A stretch of DNA of 19,332 nt, taken from JBBRGG01 sp038240875 (lineage in GTDB: Bacteria; Planctomycetota; Phycisphaerae; Phycisphaerales; UBA1924). The notes beneath the pieces were generated by a model. It was not told where the DNA came from, ran no database searches, and saw only the letters and a list, made by a program, of their open reading frames with translations. Below are positions 6,172 to 14,627 of the stretch, one piece after another; positions within the stretch are counted from its first letter, which is position 1; every line of letters starts with the position of its first letter. The stretch covers positions 1 through 19,332 of the forward strand of contig JBBRGG010000034.1 of assembly GCA_038240875.1 (NCBI GenBank), written 5' to 3'. The translations under genes were made by a program, and so were the position numbers.

Positions 6172-9100
6172 GTGCTTGGATCTCGCAATGCGTCAATGCA
6201 ATATAGGACTCTTCAGGGTGATTCCTGTTGGCTCACGCAGTTTGGACTTTCGATCAATGTCAACCAGCCTAACGCATCGCACAAAGCGCGAGCGCGCGCG
6301 TCGATAATTATCGCGCGCGCGGGCATGGCGGTTGCGATGTCCGCAGTCGCGATGTTGCTCGCCTCGGGTGCTTCAGCCCAAGTGATACCGAACGCGAATT
6401 TCCAGCAGGGAAATGGCGAACGTGAAGGTGTGGCAGGCGAAGCTCGTCGCACGATTGAGTCGCTCGGGTTCGCGCATCCGGGTGTGGGTTTCGAGTCATA
6501 TTTGGGACGTGTGTCAACGGTGTATGGCGTACCGATGTCCTTTGGTACGACACCTGAAGAAGCCGCAGCGGCGTGGCTCGCGGACTTTGGAGCGTCGCTT
6601 GGTGCCGGGCAGTTTGGTAAGGGCGGGCTTGAGCTTCGTCTTCGTCGCGCGCATGACGTTTCCTATGGCAAGTTCATGGTCTTTGTGTATGACCAGCTCA
6701 TTGATGGCGTAGCTGTTGAATATGGCTCGGTACGCGTGATTGTCCGCCGCGATGTTCTGATCACCGACCCGGCGGTCGCTGCGTTGCGACCAAACGCTAC
6801 CAACGCGGTTGTGCTGGTGACGGCGAAGCTTGCAGTGCCTAGTGCTGAACTTGATCCTGTTCAGCTTGATCCTGTTCAATCTGATCCAGATCGGCTCAAT
6901 GTTGCAAGGCTTCTTCCTGCAACGCTCACGGCGGACCAAGCGCTCACCCGAGCAAAGGCTTCTCGCGTGCTGCGTGACTTGACCAAGTGGTCCGCGCCTG
7001 AATTGATCGTGTACTTTGGCGAGGGCGATTTCGATCCATGGATCGAGCCTCGGCTTGTGTGGTCGATGCAAGGTGAGATTCCCGAGATCGAACGTCGGCG
7101 GAATGTGCGTGTATTTATCGATGCGCGCGATGGCTCGATTGTGAATATCCGCGATCAGATCCTGCACGCTGACGTTTCTGGCACGGTTCGCGCCTTTGCA
7201 ACTCCGGGGCTGAGCGCCGACACCGCCACGAACTTGCCTGTGTTAACGCTAGTTCCCGGGGCACGCGTGGTCGCGGGTTCAGGTCAGGAAACATTCTCGG
7301 CGGTCAATGGGTCATTCCAACTTACGGGCTTGCCCAACGCGGGCACTTCGCTGCTCGTCGGCCTTGACAGTGGCCAATGGACCAGAATAGTTGACACGGT
7401 GACAGGAACGGCCATCCTCTCGGCGAGCGTTGATTCGCTGTTTTCGAGCACCATCACGCTCAACCAAACGCCGAGCCAATTTACGACGGCACAGGCCAAC
7501 GCTTTCATCCATTCAACGCTCACACGGAATTTCATCCGTGATCGCGCGCCAAGCTTTCCGGGGTTGAACACGCTGTTGCCCGCGCGTGTGAACCTCATCA
7601 CCGCTTCCAACATCAACTTCTGCAACGCCTTCTACGACGGCAGCTCAACCAACTATTTCCAGTTTGGTGGCGGGTGCAACAATACCGCCTTCTCAACAAT
7701 CGTTGCGCACGAATACGGCCACCATATCGTAAACGAACTCAACCTCGCACAGGGCGCTTTTGGTGAGGGGTTTGCTGATTCGGTTGCGATGCTCTTGTAC
7801 GACACCGGCATCGTTGGCGAGAACTTTACTACTTCAGGCGGCGCGATCCGCAACCCTCAAACGGCCAACCGCCAGTTTCCCTGCACATCGACGGCGATCC
7901 ACACTTGTGGCCAGATCCTGGGTGGCAGCATCCGCGAGATCCGGCGCAACTTGATCGCAACTTCCAATACTGCGCTTTCGCTTGAATATTCCAGGCAGCT
8001 CTTTGTCGATTGGTCGCAGATCACCCTTGGTGGCCAGGGGATTAATTCGGCTCATCCGACCACGGCAATTGAGATACTGACGATGGACGATGATGACGCG
8101 GTGCTGCTCGATGGCACGCCGAATTACTGCCAGATTTCCGCCGCGTTTGCGGAGCATGGCATCGTTTCTCCTTCGCTTGCGTTGGGTGTCGCGTTTACAT
8201 TCCCGGATGGTCTGCCGACAATCATCACGCCGAACGCGATCACTCCTGTTCGCGTGAATGTCGCAGCGAACGGTGCAACGCCGACTCCTGGAACGGGTTT
8301 GCTCTTCTCGCGAACCAATCCCGGAAGCCCGTTCACGTCCGTCGCCATGACGCAGGTTACAACTAACCAGTATGTCGCCAATATTCCGGGTGGTGCTTGC
8401 GGCGTAGAAACTCAATACTTCTTCCAAGTCGGATCTTCGCAGGGTAATGTGCCTTCGCCAAACATCGGGTGCTTCTCTGCTACTCGCACCGTCCCCGCAG
8501 GCTTCACGACGCTGGTTACGAATGATGAATTTGAGGTTGGTTCAGGCTGGACTGTTGGCGAGACTACCGCAACAACGGGGGCTTGGGTTCGCGTTGATCC
8601 GCTTGGAACTTCGGCCCAGCCTGCGGACGATTTCACAACGTCTCCCGGAGTTTTGTGCTGGGTAACTGGCAACGGCACCAACTCAAACAATCCTGGCGAA
8701 GCAGACGTTGATGGCGGGCTGACGACGCTTGTGTCGCCGATATTCGACATTGCGCAGTTTGCTGACGCCCGTATCAACTATCGCCGTTGGTATTCAAACT
8801 CGGCTGGCGCTGGCGCGAATGCGGATACTTTCCGGATCGACGTATCGACCAATGGCGGACAAACCTGGACCAACGCCGAGACGGTCGGCCCGACCACGCA
8901 GAATGCCGGAGGCTGGCTCTTCGCGGAATGGACGCTCTCTCAGCTTGGTCTTGTGCCTACTAATCAGTTTGTAGTGCGGTTTGTTGCTGAGGATGCTGGT
9001 GCTGGATCGCTCGTCGAGGCGGCGCTTGACGCATTCAACGTCATCGGGCTTAGTTGTGAGCCGCCACAGACGTGCGTGGGCGATTTCAACAATGATGGTG

Positions 9101-9237
9101 GCATCACAGGTGATGATATTTCGGCGTTCTTTAACGCCTTTGAAGCGGGCTTGTCTAACTCGGACGTTAATCAAGATGGAGGCATCACCGGCGACGACAT
9201 CGCGTTCTTCTTCCAGCGCTACGAGCTTGGGTGCTGA
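6172..9237 (+). CDS. Secreted zinc metallopeptidase (fungalysin/M36-like) with dockerin-like C-terminus
   Basis: It is predicted to be an extracellular protease of 1021 residues. A hydrophobic segment at about 52-68 ends in ASA|QV, a likely signal peptidase site, after an unusually long polar leader of about 50 residues. Residues about 80-320 look like an FTP-type propeptide (YDQLIDGVAVEYGSVRVIV). The catalytic HEYGHH begins at residue 513 (zinc ligands H513 and H517, base E514), and GEGFAD supplies the third ligand E532, the gluzincin arrangement used by M36 and related families. A cysteine-containing region follows, including DDDDAVLLDGTPNY. Residues about 785-965 form a beta-sandwich resembling MAM/laminin-G-like adhesion modules. 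Residues 968-1021 hold two calcium-binding repeats (DFNNDGGITGDD, DVNQDGGITGDD) bracketed by C968 and C1021. These tails are frequent in Phycisphaerae secreted proteins and may mediate surface attachment; that role is inference. GTG start with strong ribosome binding site. Confidence 0.88.
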   Translation: MLGSRNASMQYRTLQGDSCWLTQFGLSINVNQPNASHKARARASIIIARAGMAVAMSAVAMLLASGASAQVIPNANFQQGNGEREGVAGEARRTIESLGFAHPGVGFESYLGRVSTVYGVPMSFGTTPEEAAAAWLADFGASLGAGQFGKGGLELRLRRAHDVSYGKFMVFVYDQLIDGVAVEYGSVRVIVRRDVLITDPAVAALRPNATNAVVLVTAKLAVPSAELDPVQLDPVQSDPDRLNVARLLPATLTADQALTRAKASRVLRDLTKWSAPELIVYFGEGDFDPWIEPRLVWSMQGEIPEIERRRNVRVFIDARDGSIVNIRDQILHADVSGTVRAFATPGLSADTATNLPVLTLVPGARVVAGSGQETFSAVNGSFQLTGLPNAGTSLLVGLDSGQWTRIVDTVTGTAILSASVDSLFSSTITLNQTPSQFTTAQANAFIHSTLTRNFIRDRAPSFPGLNTLLPARVNLITASNINFCNAFYDGSSTNYFQFGGGCNNTAFSTIVAHEYGHHIVNELNLAQGAFGEGFADSVAMLLYDTGIVGENFTTSGGAIRNPQTANRQFPCTSTAIHTCGQILGGSIREIRRNLIATSNTALSLEYSRQLFVDWSQITLGGQGINSAHPTTAIEILTMDDDDAVLLDGTPNYCQISAAFAEHGIVSPSLALGVAFTFPDGLPTIITPNAITPVRVNVAANGATPTPGTGLLFSRTNPGSPFTSVAMTQVTTNQYVANIPGGACGVETQYFFQVGSSQGNVPSPNIGCFSATRTVPAGFTTLVTNDEFEVGSGWTVGETTATTGAWVRVDPLGTSAQPADDFTTSPGVLCWVTGNGTNSNNPGEADVDGGLTTLVSPIFDIAQFADARINYRRWYSNSAGAGANADTFRIDVSTNGGQTWTNAETVGPTTQNAGGWLFAEWTLSQLGLVPTNQFVVRFVAEDAGAGSLVEAALDAFNVIGLSCEPPQTCVGDFNNDGGITGDDISAFFNAFEAGLSNSDVNQDGGITGDDIAFFFQRYELGC
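6292..6322. repeat. CG-alternating palindrome inside the protease leader
   Basis: A perfect 12-base palindrome CGATAATTATCG (6302-6313) is flanked on both sides by CG-alternating runs that pair with each other if T6301 is bulged. The full structure covers about 30 bases and ends just before the ATG at 6325. It encodes part of the polar leader (ARARASIIIARAG). In mRNA it would make a strong hairpin; in DNA it could extrude or adopt Z-form. Confidence 0.6.
6850..6891 (+). repeat. 15-bp in-frame tandem repeat in the protease propeptide
   Basis: CTTGATCCTGTTCAG is repeated at 6850 and 6865 with one mismatch, followed by a degenerate partial copy. It encodes LDPVQ-LDPVQ-SDPD in the propeptide linker. 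Likely slippage-derived length variation. Confidence 0.7.
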
Positions 9238-9244
9238 GTAGAGG

Positions 9245-9276
9245 CTTCTTTATTAATAAAGAAGAAAGGGCGTTTT
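9245..9276. terminator. Palindromic intrinsic terminator between convergent genes
   Basis: A perfect 20-base palindrome at 9245-9264 (eight-pair stem CTTCTTTA/TAAAGAAG, loop TTAA) begins eight bases after the protease stop. TTTTT follows at 9272-9276. The stem is AT-rich, so on its own it is weak. On the minus strand it lies just after the glucosidase stop, so it may serve both genes. Confidence 0.55.
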
Positions 9277-11507
9277 TAAGCTAGCAAAACCGCGATCGGC
9301 GCACCTTCGTAGCCGTGGCCTAAGTGCGTGCGAACCAATCCGTCGCTGCCTTTGCTCAGAACGACGACGTTGATTCGCCGCTGGGAGTCGGTGGGACTCG
9401 AACGAGATAGTGGAGCCTTCATCGAGCCTTGCTGCGTTGCGGCGTGGACCGTGCACACGCCCTTGGCTACGGTCGCGGTGTACGTTGCCAGGCGATAGTC
9501 GCCTTGCTTGTAGGCGTAGCCTTCACCCGCGTCTTCGTAGAGCGTACCCGACGCCTTGCCGTCGGCTTCGAGCGCAACTACGAGTGTGAGTGGATCAACT
9601 GCGTGCTCGTCGGACCACTGCATGATCGGGCCCATGGGCAGGATCGCGCCCGCGCGAAGAAACAGATCGGGCAACTCCGGATCGCTCGTCATCAGTGGCT
9701 CAAAGGGCAGCCAATCTCCTTTGGGCATGATGCTGTTGCGTGTGCCACGATCGTGACCAGGAGCGGTGTCGCAGCGAACGAGCAGGTCGTCACCCAGCAT
9801 GAACATCGTGTCAACCGCGCGAAGTCGCGGATCGGCGGGATCAGCAAAGAACAAAGGCCTCATCGGTGGCAATCCATTGACGCTGCTCTCGCGGAAGAGT
9901 GTGTACAAATAAGGCAGCAATCGCATTCGGCGTTCGATTGCGCGGCGACATGTCGCTTCGCAATTCGCGTCGAATGACCAAGGTTCGTGGTCGATGCCAC
10001 CGGTTTCTGCGTGCGCGCGAGAGAAGGGGAGCAACGCGCCGATCCCCATCCAGCGTGCGAGCAGCGGCCCATTGGCGTTGCCGGTAAACCCGCCGATGTC
10101 AGGGCCAGAGAAACCTTGCCCCGAAAGGCCTAGGTTGAGAACCATGGGGATGGACCATGAAAGATGTTTCCAGTCGGAGCGATTGTCGCCGGTCCACGTT
10201 GCGGCGTATCGATGCCCACCGAGGAAGTTGGCGCGAGTAAGTACAAAGGGGCGTTTGTCGGGGTTGGTGCGTTGAATGCCTTCGAGGCTGGCGCGGACCA
10301 TCTGCATGCCATAGATGTTGTGATAGTCGTCGTGCGTTCCAGGTCCGCCTAGGTCCGCGTCGGCGTTGTGCAGCGCATCGCCAGCCATACTCTTGGAAAA
10401 GCCATCGAAAATGGCGGGTTCGTTCATGTCGTTCCAGACGCCGTCGATGCCACTCTTCATGAAATCGGCGTACAACCCGGCCCACCATTCGCGTGTGCGT
10501 GCGCTGGTGAAATCTGGGAAGGCGCAGTCTCCAGGCCACACTTTACCGATAATATTCTGTGGCGTGTCCGTGGTCGCGTGCGTCGCGCGCGAACTGGCGG
10601 CCGGGCCAACGCCAGCTTTGACATAGTGATCACCTTTGAGCCCGTCGGCGTACACCTTGTAGTTTGGATCAACCTTGATGCCCGGGTCGATCATTGTGAT
10701 GACGCGAAAGCCTCGCGAATGAAGATCGTCGATCATTCCCTTGGGATTGGGGAAGTGCTTCGCGTCCCACGTGAAGCAGCGGAAGCCATCCATGTAGTCA
10801 ATGTCGAGCCAGATCACATCGCACGGGATCGTGCGATCGCGGAAACCATTTCCAATTGCTCGCACACGCGCTTCGGGGTAGTATGAATATCGACACTGGT
10901 GATATCCAAGCGCCCAGCGTGGCGGCAAGGCCATCGTGCCTGTGAGCCTTGCGAGTGCTACGAGAACTTCCTTGGGCGATTCACCTTCGATGATGACTGC
11001 CGCAGGGCTCGCGCCGTCGACTTCAAAGCGAATTGATCGACGCAGATCGATGGTGACTCGGCGTGTGCTCTCGACCAATACACCAAATGCCGTGCCGTCT
11101 GGACGAACCGCGAGTACCCAGGGGTGCGATTGGTACAGGTGCGCGTACTGCTCGTCATAGCTAAAGGCGTCGTGATTCCAGGTAACTTTCTTGGTGCCGT
11201 TGCGGAGCAGTGGGCCAGCTTGCTCGCCGGTGCCATAGAGGCTCGTGCCGCTTGTGATCGGGATCTCAACGACCGCGATTGACCGTGTTCCAGAGCGAAT
11301 GCGTGAGAAAAACGGGATAGTTTCCCATTCGTCTGGTACCGGGCCCATTGCCTTGGGTTCGTGTTCATACGCCGGGAATGGACGGCGTGCCTCGTGCTCG
11401 CTGGGGTCGCGGAATCGTGCGACGTTATCGAGCAAGAGCTCGCCTTTGGTGTCGACTTGCGAGCGAGCGGTGACCGAGTGCACGGACAACCAATTCATTG
11501 ATGGCAT
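9276..11507 (-). CDS. Glycoside hydrolase family 31 alpha-glucosidase
   Basis: It hydrolyses terminal alpha-linked glucose (or xylose) residues with retention of configuration. From the ATG at 11507 the protein has 743 residues. The N-terminal beta-sandwich domain spans about residues 1-205 (SLYGTGEQAGPLLRNG). The (beta/alpha)8 barrel begins near PPRWALGYHQCRYSYYP. The catalytic nucleophile is D360 in GVWNDMNEP. The acid/base is D441 in WTGDNRSDW. IWLDIDYMDG and FSGPDIGGF are further GH31 barrel motifs. The C-terminal beta domains carry LFLRAGAILPMGP. No signal peptide is seen, so it is probably cytoplasmic and acts on imported oligosaccharides. A TTG at 11546 would add 13 residues; the chosen ATG has only GAAG-like purines before it. 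No transporter or regulator is adjacent. Three direct repeats at 11681-11726 upstream may be regulatory. Alpha-glucosidase is the likeliest activity; alpha-xylosidase is possible. Confidence 0.93.
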   Translation of the reverse strand: MPSMNWLSVHSVTARSQVDTKGELLLDNVARFRDPSEHEARRPFPAYEHEPKAMGPVPDEWETIPFFSRIRSGTRSIAVVEIPITSGTSLYGTGEQAGPLLRNGTKKVTWNHDAFSYDEQYAHLYQSHPWVLAVRPDGTAFGVLVESTRRVTIDLRRSIRFEVDGASPAAVIIEGESPKEVLVALARLTGTMALPPRWALGYHQCRYSYYPEARVRAIGNGFRDRTIPCDVIWLDIDYMDGFRCFTWDAKHFPNPKGMIDDLHSRGFRVITMIDPGIKVDPNYKVYADGLKGDHYVKAGVGPAASSRATHATTDTPQNIIGKVWPGDCAFPDFTSARTREWWAGLYADFMKSGIDGVWNDMNEPAIFDGFSKSMAGDALHNADADLGGPGTHDDYHNIYGMQMVRASLEGIQRTNPDKRPFVLTRANFLGGHRYAATWTGDNRSDWKHLSWSIPMVLNLGLSGQGFSGPDIGGFTGNANGPLLARWMGIGALLPFSRAHAETGGIDHEPWSFDANCEATCRRAIERRMRLLPYLYTLFRESSVNGLPPMRPLFFADPADPRLRAVDTMFMLGDDLLVRCDTAPGHDRGTRNSIMPKGDWLPFEPLMTSDPELPDLFLRAGAILPMGPIMQWSDEHAVDPLTLVVALEADGKASGTLYEDAGEGYAYKQGDYRLATYTATVAKGVCTVHAATQQGSMKAPLSRSSPTDSQRRINVVVLSKGSDGLVRTHLGHGYEGAPIAVLLA

Positions 11508-11890
11508 CTTCACGTCGATGTTCCGGTGTGTGTGAGATTGGAGCAAGGCCAGCCAACACGATGTGAAGCGCTCTTAAAATACAGTTAAGGTACCAGCATG
11601 TCGAGCGTGAGGGTAGGAACATCGCGTGATGCGCGTGCTTCGGTGATTATGTGCTTATCTACACGGGGTTAGTCTGCAGATACGTGCAGGCCCCATTACG
11701 TACAGGCCTCTTTACGAACAAGCCCCCGCGGCACGTGATGGTGCGCGCGAGGGCCGGAGAGAGATCAGTTGTTCAAGGTTCGTTGCCGAAGGAACTAGTG
11801 CTGTATGTTCTACCAGAGTCGCACGACGTTGGTTGCAAGAACTCTGTCTGTTCTACGAGTAAACATGAGGCAAAGTTCGTGTACATGAAA
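11508..11890. other. Intergenic region upstream of the GH31 gene
   Basis: These 383 bases separate the thioredoxin stop from the glucosidase start, both on the minus strand. I see no gene; the long plus-strand frame crossing it is the antisense of thioredoxin. It holds the three 16-bp repeats at 11681-11726 and should contain the glucosidase promoter. Confidence 0.45.
11681..11726 (-). repeat. Three imperfect 16-bp direct repeats, possible operator
   Basis: On the plus strand TACGTGCAGGCCCC (11681), TACGTACAGGCCTC (11697) and TACGAACAAGCCCC (11713) recur with an exact 16-base period. They lie about 175-220 bases upstream of the glucosidase start. Regular spacing in a non-coding stretch suggests a binding array for a regulator, but no cognate regulator gene is in the window. 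Confidence 0.5.
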
Positions 11891-12229
11891 TCAGTCGATC
11901 CATTCTTGCAAACGCGCCAAAAGAGTCGGCTTCGGAGCCATTCCTACAAGGGAATCTACGACCTTGCCACCCTTGACGATGAACAAGGCTGGGATGCTCT
12001 CGACGCGGAATTGTTCGGCGAGCTCAGGCTGTTCATCGACGTTGATGAAGGCGACTTTGGCCTTGCCCTCGACTTCGCGGGCGAGCTGTTCAATCGTTGG
12101 CTTCAGTGCTCGGCAAGGCGGGCACCAAGGCGCCCAGAAGTCAAGAAGTACCGGCTCGGTCGCGTCGAGTACATCAGCCTTGAAAGATGCCATCGTCGGA
12201 TGGAGGATATTGGAAGTAGGATTTGACAT
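11891..12229 (-). CDS. Thioredoxin with a WCPPC active site
   Basis: It is a small thiol-disulfide oxidoreductase of 112 residues from the ATG at 12229, without a signal peptide and so cytoplasmic. The fold is complete: LLDFWAPWCPPC with the redox cysteines C36 and C39, then FINVDEQPELAEQFRVESIPALFIVKGG, with the cis-proline P80 opposite the active site. Typical thioredoxins have WCGPC; the first dipeptide residue here is Pro, which is known from a minority of thioredoxins and from TlpA-like proteins and should shift the redox potential. AAAGGG eight to ten bases upstream supports 12229; the internal ATG at 12193 would remove 12 poorly conserved residues and lacks a site. It lies 121 bases after the methyltransferase stop on the same strand, so read-through from that operon is possible but not indicated. 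Confidence 0.93.
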   Translation of the reverse strand: MSNPTSNILHPTMASFKADVLDATEPVLLDFWAPWCPPCRALKPTIEQLAREVEGKAKVAFINVDEQPELAEQFRVESIPALFIVKGGKVVDSLVGMAPKPTLLARLQEWID

Positions 12230-12279
12230 CAAATAAACCCTTTCACTGTGGTAGGCACATTCAGTACACTAATTCGATG

Positions 12280-12296
12280 CCAGCGTAAACCGCTGG
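12280..12296. other. Short inverted repeat upstream of thioredoxin
   Basis: CCAGCG (12280-12285) and CGCTGG (12291-12296) pair around a five-base loop. It lies 50-67 bases before the thioredoxin start and about 55 bases after the methyltransferase stop. No T-run follows on either strand, so an operator is as likely as a terminator. Confidence 0.4.
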
Positions 12297-12350
12297 GTTC
12301 ATCAAAGTAGAATTAGTAATGCAATTCCAAAGTCTCAACCACGATAGATA

Positions 12351-14627
12351 TTAGGGGGCGAAACCAGCGCGAGCTAACCACCACGCAAGCACACGCGATC
12401 GTGGCTTTGCGTCAAGCCCGTACGAGTCAATCGCGGCTCCAGCGAATACACGAAGCGCGTCTGAATAGCTCGTGGGAGAATCTGCCAAACTCGCTGCTTT
12501 GAACGCGTGCGTTGCTTGCGTCAACGATTCGATGTCGTGTGGCCTTGGGAGCGTCGCGATTTCTCGGGCGGCGAGCTTAATGGCGGTGGGGGTCATGGCG
12601 GTACCAAAGGTTCTTCGAGCCGCGACTAGTGTGGCGATGGGTGAGGCAAGAGCCGCGGCGATGGTCCACAAATCTGGAATGAGCTCGCTAGCGATATCGC
12701 TGGCCTTACGTGTCACGGTGATCATCGGCGTCGTGGGAAGCCACCCGCCATCCGCATCGACCACGGCTTCGATGACCCTTGTCTGCGTCGCGACGATGAT
12801 CTTTGGCACGCACCGAATTGGGAGCATCTTTGCTAGAAACGCCGAAGCAGAAGCAGCACGTAGCGAAAGGCCCGGACGCTGCCAAGCTTTGCCGTGGATG
12901 CGAGCCAACGAAACGCCCCAGCGTGAGCGTGCGACGTCTACAAGTCCGCTAGTCAGCACGCGTGTGTACGAATGAGTTTCACGATCCCATGTTTGATTCT
13001 CAGGGACTTCGATGAGCACATCGCGCAGCGCGTAGTACATATCACGAAAGTCCGCCGTCGCGTCAAGCCAAGAGCCAAGCGTCGGGAACGTAGGATCGAT
13101 GTTGATCAAGGGCACGCCACACGTGTCTGCGGCAAGTGCGCTCCAGCGTGCGCGAGGCGTCGCGCGGATGAGGCGTGCTGCTTTGCAGTCTGCGCCGCGA
13201 TAAAGCCGGATGACTCGTGAAGTCTGGCGCGGCGGCACACGCTTGTGTTCTTGGCTACCGCCAAGCGAGCAATCCTTGTGAGTGGATTCTGCTTCAGGAA
13301 TACGTTGCAAGATCGGCGCACACGCATACACCGAGGCCGCGAATGCGTGCGAATCACCGGCCCACAACCCGACCAACTGTGCGGTTCGTGCGCACGATCG
13401 CCGCAGCGGGCCTGAGTCGCGAGATGCTAGCACCGACATCGGCTGGATCATGCAGCAGATTCCGCGTGGCTTTGTGAGCGCGAGCCCACGCGCGAGAAAC
13501 GCGCTGGCGGCATCGGCATAGCCGCGGATGACGCCTGGAAAGTGAGACAACACAATCGATGCGTCTACGCGAGCACGAGACGTCTTCGACGAAAGCTGAT
13601 TCAAAAACGGCGGATTTCCGAGCACCACATCAAACCGGCCATCGCCATCATTGGGCATTAGTTCGGCAAATGCTACATGCCAATGGATGATCGGCGCGGT
13701 TGATTGTAATTGCTCGCAAGTTCCTTTGACGTCATCAACAGGTACCGCCCGCGTGCGTACGTTGCTACATAGCCCTTTAGTAGATACCCCTTTGGTAGTT
13801 TGCACATTAAATCTCACGAGGTGCGCATCGGCGGCCTCTCGTGTCAATGCGCCAGCCCTCTTTGCCGACTCCGCGTCGAGTCCTAATAAACCATTTCCCC
13901 ACAGCACACGATCCGCCAACCAAGCGATGTCAGCCAGCGGCATCGCGGGGTGCGTCGCGAGAACAAACCGACACACTAACACGGCACATGGATCGATATC
14001 TGCGCCAAAGAGCATCGGAGCGTGTCCAGTAACGTTCGTAGTGCACGTTTCAAGTGCCGCGACCAGAAAGCGGCCGCTGCCACACGAAGGATCACAGACG
14101 GTGAGCCGATCATGCAATTGAATCGTGCCAGCTTGGACCCTGTCTAGTTTTCGTGCGTGCTTGAACGCGGCTCGCACCAGCGCATCTGCGAGATGCTTTG
14201 GCGTATACACCGCACCCAAAGAGCACCGAGTCGTAGTTACCTTTGTGCTTGATTGTTTCGCTTCGAGCGATAGCAATCCTTCGTACGCGTCGGCGATTCG
14301 TAGCGCGTGCGCGTGAAGCGACGTGTCAGAGGAAATTATCGCTTCGGTCGCTGGCTGCGAGGCGAGTACGCATGGCGCTGGCAATCCTTTATGTAGCAAA
14401 GCAACGAGCGTGGATGCGATCTGCGAATCACAGGTATTGCCGCTTGCGATCAATGCGGCGTGGAGCATTTCCTGCCGAAGCACGTGGAACGTCGCGAGTG
14501 AGTTCGCGTCGCTTTGTGGATGCAGCGAAGCGGAAACAAGGTCACGAGCGTGTAGGAGCACCTTGGCATCAGCGATTGCTCCAGCACTGATTCTCCCACG
14601 CCGCAAACTCTTCACAGCCCTGCCCAT
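12351..14627 (-). CDS. N6-adenine DNA methyltransferase (Eco57I/TaqI-like), no nuclease domain seen
   Basis: It is predicted to transfer a methyl group from S-adenosylmethionine to adenine N6 in a specific DNA sequence. The protein has 758 residues. A helical N-terminal region (about 1-135) ends in RIADAYEGLLS, followed by the conserved GAVYTP (Y141). Motif I is DPSCGSGRF at 179-187, which binds the cofactor. The catalytic motif IV is NPPF at 338-341 within FDVVLGNPPF, the gamma-class order. The C-terminal part (about 600-710; PKIIVATQTR..., then IAAALASPIATLVAARR and LPRP) resembles the TaqI-like target-recognition region. I see no PD-(D/E)XK, HNH or helicase motif and no separate restriction gene nearby, so it looks like a solo or defence-associated enzyme. 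The ATG at 14627 lies inside the EVE gene (16-base overlap), with AGGA ten bases upstream. Translational coupling is likely. Target sequence unknown. Confidence 0.9.
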   Translation of the reverse strand: MGRAVKSLRRGRISAGAIADAKVLLHARDLVSASLHPQSDANSLATFHVLRQEMLHAALIASGNTCDSQIASTLVALLHKGLPAPCVLASQPATEAIISSDTSLHAHALRIADAYEGLLSLEAKQSSTKVTTTRCSLGAVYTPKHLADALVRAAFKHARKLDRVQAGTIQLHDRLTVCDPSCGSGRFLVAALETCTTNVTGHAPMLFGADIDPCAVLVCRFVLATHPAMPLADIAWLADRVLWGNGLLGLDAESAKRAGALTREAADAHLVRFNVQTTKGVSTKGLCSNVRTRAVPVDDVKGTCEQLQSTAPIIHWHVAFAELMPNDGDGRFDVVLGNPPFLNQLSSKTSRARVDASIVLSHFPGVIRGYADAASAFLARGLALTKPRGICCMIQPMSVLASRDSGPLRRSCARTAQLVGLWAGDSHAFAASVYACAPILQRIPEAESTHKDCSLGGSQEHKRVPPRQTSRVIRLYRGADCKAARLIRATPRARWSALAADTCGVPLINIDPTFPTLGSWLDATADFRDMYYALRDVLIEVPENQTWDRETHSYTRVLTSGLVDVARSRWGVSLARIHGKAWQRPGLSLRAASASAFLAKMLPIRCVPKIIVATQTRVIEAVVDADGGWLPTTPMITVTRKASDIASELIPDLWTIAAALASPIATLVAARRTFGTAMTPTAIKLAAREIATLPRPHDIESLTQATHAFKAASLADSPTSYSDALRVFAGAAIDSYGLDAKPRSRVLAWWLARAGFAP

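Noticed and set aside
11651..12226. 191-codon plus-strand open frame
   Set aside because: Most of it is the antisense of the thioredoxin gene, and the rest is the non-coding repeat region. There is no ribosome binding site and no recognisable protein sequence.
12351..14627. Type IIG restriction-modification fusion
   Set aside because: The methyltransferase motifs are clear, but no nuclease motif was found in the first 135 residues or the C-terminus; the N-terminus is short and helical.
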